Assembly: GCA_037954235.1 (NCBI GenBank)
Contig: JBBMOA010000013.1
Location: forward strand, 26,322,692-26,386,691
Length of the DNA stretch: 64,000 nucleotides
Reading direction: 5' to 3'
Source of the DNA: Aulostomus chinensis
Lineage: Eukaryota > Chordata > Actinopteri > Syngnathiformes > Aulostomidae
The position numbers and the translations under genes were made by a program. Shown here piece by piece: positions 59,946 to 64,000 of this stretch. The stretch's first letter is position 1. Each line of letters starts with the position of its first letter. The notes below the pieces were generated by a model. That model was not told the DNA's origin. It did no database searches and saw only the letters and a program-made list of their open reading frames with translations.

Positions 59946-62846
59946 TGTGTCATAAGCAGCAGATGAGGAGTGAAGAAGGGACAGAAGCTGAAACACGCGT
60001 CACCATCCACTGTGTTTTCGCCTACATTTGATCCGGAACACTCAGGTTTAAAAAAATGAAATCAGCCAGCAGTTAAACTCCTTAAATTACACGTTTTAAA
60101 AATTCTTGCACCTAACCTGGAATTTTTAAACGAGAGCGAAGAGCAGGTGGCGTTTAAGGACTTTAATGCTCCGCGCCAAACAAACGAGTGACCACTGGGA
60201 GGGTTTACTTTCTCACGTGTGAGGTGAGGACATCCTCAGAGGGACGAACCGTGCGTATCGTTACTAGAATCTTAATTCTGAAAATTCCTGCGGTGTTACA
60301 GGAGCAGCACCAGTCGTCATGGCGACAGAGACATCATATCCAGGTGGTGTCATGGTGGCATCGTCACATTTTGAAGTCCGGTAGTCTGGCCTGTAATTAT
60401 CCCTCCTGTTTTTCCTCCGAATGTCGCTTCCCTCAGATGGTTGGACGTTAAACAAAGAGACAGCGGCGAGGACGTCTTTAAGGTTCTTCAGAAGAGACGA
60501 ATGAGCAACGAGACGGCAGAACGGGGCGGAACCCTGGAGGGAAGTTTGGTAACGGCTGGGTGGCAGAGAACAAGGATTTTCGTATCGTTTGAACTCCATT
60601 TTCCTTTTTCCTTCAGCTTCACGCTGTGGCTCAGGGATCCCACGTCGCCTGGATGAAGCGAAATCAAATCTGTTACATCTTAACTTTTGCCAAAATGAAT
60701 TGATTCACTCAAACTTTGGGTGTGGTCGCAGCTCTTCTGACTCCACCCAGCTCGAAGCTGTTGCAGAACACGCCTCTAGAGGGCAGCGCAGGCCGGATCG
60801 TCAGACATTACATATCTATAAATGTTAAACTGTGCTTTAACTACCACAATCAAAACTCTGTTTTCCACTCCAGCATTCTTTTTTTCCTCTTTTTTTACTT
60901 TCCGAGGTTTCATGATCTCAACCAGCGGGACTTCAGCTGCCGGCGCCAAACGATCCGGGCCGTCTGTGGTGCTGAAATATGAAACAACGTCCAACTTAAT
61001 AACAATCATTTTTATTTTCCACCGCAGAAAAGCGAGACGGTGTTTGTGGGAAGACGTCCCCTTGTGAGCTTTTCAAAGCTCTTTCTCAAAGTTCGGAGGA
61101 GCGGCGTGGACGGCGTGGTGTCCCGGTGGTCCCAGCAAAGAGCACAAGCGTCCGTGTGTCATGACACCGGGACGAAGTGGACAGGATGTTGGCGTTGTTG
61201 CTGTGCACCTATCAAGGTGATCAGGCAGGTTTGGCTTCAAACCCTTGAACTCACCGTCTCTCGTCCGTGAGTTGTGAGCGACTCCTGTCAGGAAATACCA
61301 GATCTTCGTGACACAACGGCGTCACCTCGTCGATGATCTAAATCTCCAACATGGAATGCAAGTGTTTTCTTTTTTGTGTGCGTGCTGCTATTATTCATTC
61401 ATCACTGATTGACTTTAAATACGAGTGAGGCGTCCTTTGGTGATTGTCAAACAGCAAATGTGGGACATTAAAGCAACAAAAGTAAAACCAGTTTTTCTAA
61501 ACCTGACAGGCGAGGGGAGGAAACTCTCCAGGGGGCGAGGCTTCACGTTGCTTCTGCGAGTCCTGCGCTCGGTTTGAACGCACACTGATTTTTTTATTCC
61601 CTCTCCTCTGTGTTCCACGAGGGAACTGAGGCTGCTGGAACGCTAGTTAGCTTAGCGCAATGAATGATAGTGGGTGGGAAGTGTTAGCAAACCCCCGTCA
61701 AAAGGCGTCAAACAGTTTTTCTCCTGAATCTTTGTGCGCATTGATACAGACGAAAACTTGAAAATCGCAATATATGGTGGCATGTAGAGGGACATTTTGT
61801 TTCCCCGTCAGGTGGGCGGGGCTTAATTGTCTCCTGCTGTGGTGCGAGTTTCCACCCGACTATTTAATCCCACGGCAGCAGGGATGTGTTCCAGCACAAA
61901 CTATCACACATGAAGGGGTTTGTTGCAGATCAAACGGGAAGCCAAATATGATAAAACATGCAGGAGCGAGGATTTGCTGCTCGGGCAGCTTCCTTAAAGA
62001 GACGTGAACGGACGCCGCCTCCAGAAATACTGGCCGTTAAACGCTGCAGAGAGACGAGGACAGCGATACAACCTGCCGTGTCTCCGTCTCATGTTCCAGG
62101 TAAGTCGCTGCACGTCACTAACAGGCCTAATCAACCATTTACAAGCTTCTGAAGAAGCACTGGAAGCCAATCCAGGATTCTTGGTCGGTGACTTAATTTG
62201 ATAATTCAGTCAGGGAGACGACATGGACGTCGACTGTCTCCTGCGTAAGTGGATTTCACCTCCGGTTAGAAGAAGCACTTTTACTGGTTATGTGTCTGAA
62301 AAAAGCCTTTGCAGACTTGACTCCTTTGAGATTCTGCCCTGTTTGAACCAGTTTAATTCTGATGTTGTGGTCATTAAAAAAATAACAACAACTACAAAAC
62401 CAAGAATTTGAAAGTGGTTGCATCTCAGAGCCTGACGCTTGTTAACAGGTGCACGTTTCAGTCATCAAGCAGCTTTTCAAAAGGTTACGGAAGGTAAAAC
62501 ATTACAGAAAGAAGTCGTTTCCTTCCCAATGTATTTAATCTCATGAGAACAGAAGAACAAGCAGGACACAAGTGGTGAAAATGACCTGAACATAGAGAAA
62601 CAATCAGGTGTCATCGTGGGAGGAGCAGGAAGTCATGTGACATCTGTAGAAGAAGAGGACATCTGTATGCAGAGATGGAGGGAGCGGTGGATGGATACAG
62701 TAGCAGGAGCCATACGAGGTGGCTGCTGTTCCGGAGTCTCGAACTGGAGGCTACAATTAAACAATAAAGTGACTGAAAGCAAATTAATTGTAAATTCAGG
62801 GGCTTTTTTTTTCCACACTTAAATAAATGGATTTGCAAATGTTTTT

Positions 62847-62851
62847 TGTGT

Positions 62852-62888
<37 letters not shown>

Positions 62889-62906
62889 AGAGAGAGAGAG
62901 AGAGAG
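62847..62906. repeat. (TG)n(AG)n compound microsatellite
   Basis: Interrupted TG units run to 62887 and are followed by about nine AG units. Confidence 0.95.
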
Positions 62907-64000
62907 TCATTAAAACCTAAAAGGGAAAGACATAAAAAGAAATGAAATGTCGGAGGAAATCACTGGAGATTCTAAATCAAACAGTATATTTAAAAAAACC
63001 CTATTAAAACACCAACGTATGTTAATGAAATAAATGAAATGGGTCGAGTTTGAGTACGATCCTGGTGAACGAGAGCGGTGACAGTAAGTAAGAATGTAAA
63101 CCATTTAATTTGCGCAACTTCATTTTTTAAAAATTGATATCACTGTGAATTTGTTTCTCTTCTTTCTGCTCCCTTTCACTCAGGACTGAGGAACTTTTCG
63201 TTGTTCTTATTTTCTTGTTCCTTTTTTCTTTTGTTTTTTTTGGAGGATGCCGACCGCCACACTTAGGGAATTAAGGGAGTTACGAATTATTGGATGATCT
63301 TTCTTGTTTACGTGAATGCGGAGTGAGGGAGAGGGCGAGAGGCCGCCGGGCGAGCTAGACTGACTTTTACCAAGCGAGCGGGGCGGCGCGACAGTCACTC
63401 AAAATGTGTGTTTTGCCCTTCAGGTTCTTACAATTTAGGATGCTAAACCCTGTTTGCCCTCCCCTGCATTTCTCCCGAGTGACTGCAGACTGCAGAGAGA
63501 GCCTCCATCTCACCTGGGTCGTGAGCTCCTGCTTGATTATGCAAATGTCTCAGACAGAGACTCTCCTTTCATTATGTGGCGCCGTAATTCATTCTGGGTA
63601 CTTGTACAAAGTTTTGTTGTCGTGCCAGCACAAAGAGCAAGCATGGGTGTTTTATGAGCCTGTGATTATGATACTGCAAACAGTACTGGAACATGATGGG
63701 CGTCTACCTCTAACCTGGTCCTCCACCTGACCCTGTCAGAGGACAGTTCATGAATAACACATGATCCGATACTCCCGCTCGCATCATTCCTCTCTCTCCA
63801 GCTCCAGAAGCACCGCATTAACCCCGACCACCCAAATGCGCAGTCGGGGCAAAGGAAGTGCAACCAAACTTTATCCTCCCTGACGGCTCATGGAGGTCTC
63901 AAGGTGGCGGGCCTGCTGGATCTCTGCGCTCTGGTGTAATGGCTGCTCTGGCTGCACCGTTCACCTTCTGTCCTCTCAGTGCTCAAGATCGTCTCATGTA

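Larger units (their letters stand above)
59391..64000. other. upstream intergenic DNA
   Basis: I find no assignable gene. It holds a perfect CRE octamer, a 37-bp inverted repeat, one interrupted TG/AG microsatellite and AT-rich unique sequence with an octamer ATGCAAAT at 63539. A consensus donor (CCAG|GTAAGT) at about 62101 follows an open frame of 48 codons beginning MQERGFAARAASLKRR, but nothing supports it as coding. Confidence 0.5.

Noticed and set aside
1..64000. CRISPR arrays, rRNA, tRNA genes, operons, phage or plasmid functions
   Set aside because: No spaced identical direct repeats, no intact tRNA A/B-box genes outside the SINE heads, and a clear vertebrate intron-exon organisation.

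Overview
The window looks like non-repeat-masked genomic DNA from a teleost fish, probably a percomorph (inference). The signs are very frequent (TG)n/(CA)n microsatellites, tRNA-headed SINE-like repeats, a PIF/Harbinger-like MITE and a vertebrate intron-exon organisation. There is no bacterial-style gene packing, no operon, no CRISPR array and no long open frame. Almost all of it is intron.

The one gene I can identify is htr4 (serotonin 5-HT4 receptor, a Gs-coupled GPCR), on the minus strand. Its TM1 exon is at 863..750 and ends in the hallmark GNLLVMVAVCKDRQLR followed by a GT donor. A short upstream exon at 19609..19531 supplies the extracellular N-terminus with an N-V-S glycosylation sequon. 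Its 3' phase (two bases) fits the one base left over at the start of the TM1 exon, so the join adds a Ser codon. A CpG island at about 58.56-59.39 kb holds a strong minus-strand donor at 58838/58837. It is the best candidate for the promoter and 5' UTR exon. The receptor from TM2 onward must lie beyond position 1.

Layout: 1-749, start of the intron after TM1; 750-863, TM1 exon; 864-19530, an 18.7 kb intron rich in poly-G/poly-C runs and TG repeats, with a (CAG)n-type minisatellite at 5.0-5.4 kb and a GATA/GGAT-type tetranucleotide block at 15.8-16.1 kb; 19531-19609, N-terminal exon; 19610-58837, a putative 39 kb first intron holding most transposon remnants (SINE-like copies at 21.2 and 34.5/35.3 kb, a Harbinger-like MITE at 26 kb, a possible solo LTR at 34.55-35.32 kb, a fold-back element at 46.7-47.25 kb, a (CTG)n minisatellite at 55.2-55.5 kb, and a reverse SINE-like copy at 57.7-58.0 kb); 58.56-59.39 kb, CpG island; 59.4-64 kb, upstream intergenic DNA with a perfect 37-bp inverted repeat.

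I found no undescribed multi-gene system. The points most worth checking are: the short uORF whose stop overlaps the htr4 start codon, and which would be extended by splicing from the CpG-island exon; the large fold-back element; the insertion that splits a SINE; two CTG/CAG minisatellites in opposite orientation within one gene; and two unassigned plus-strand exon candidates.
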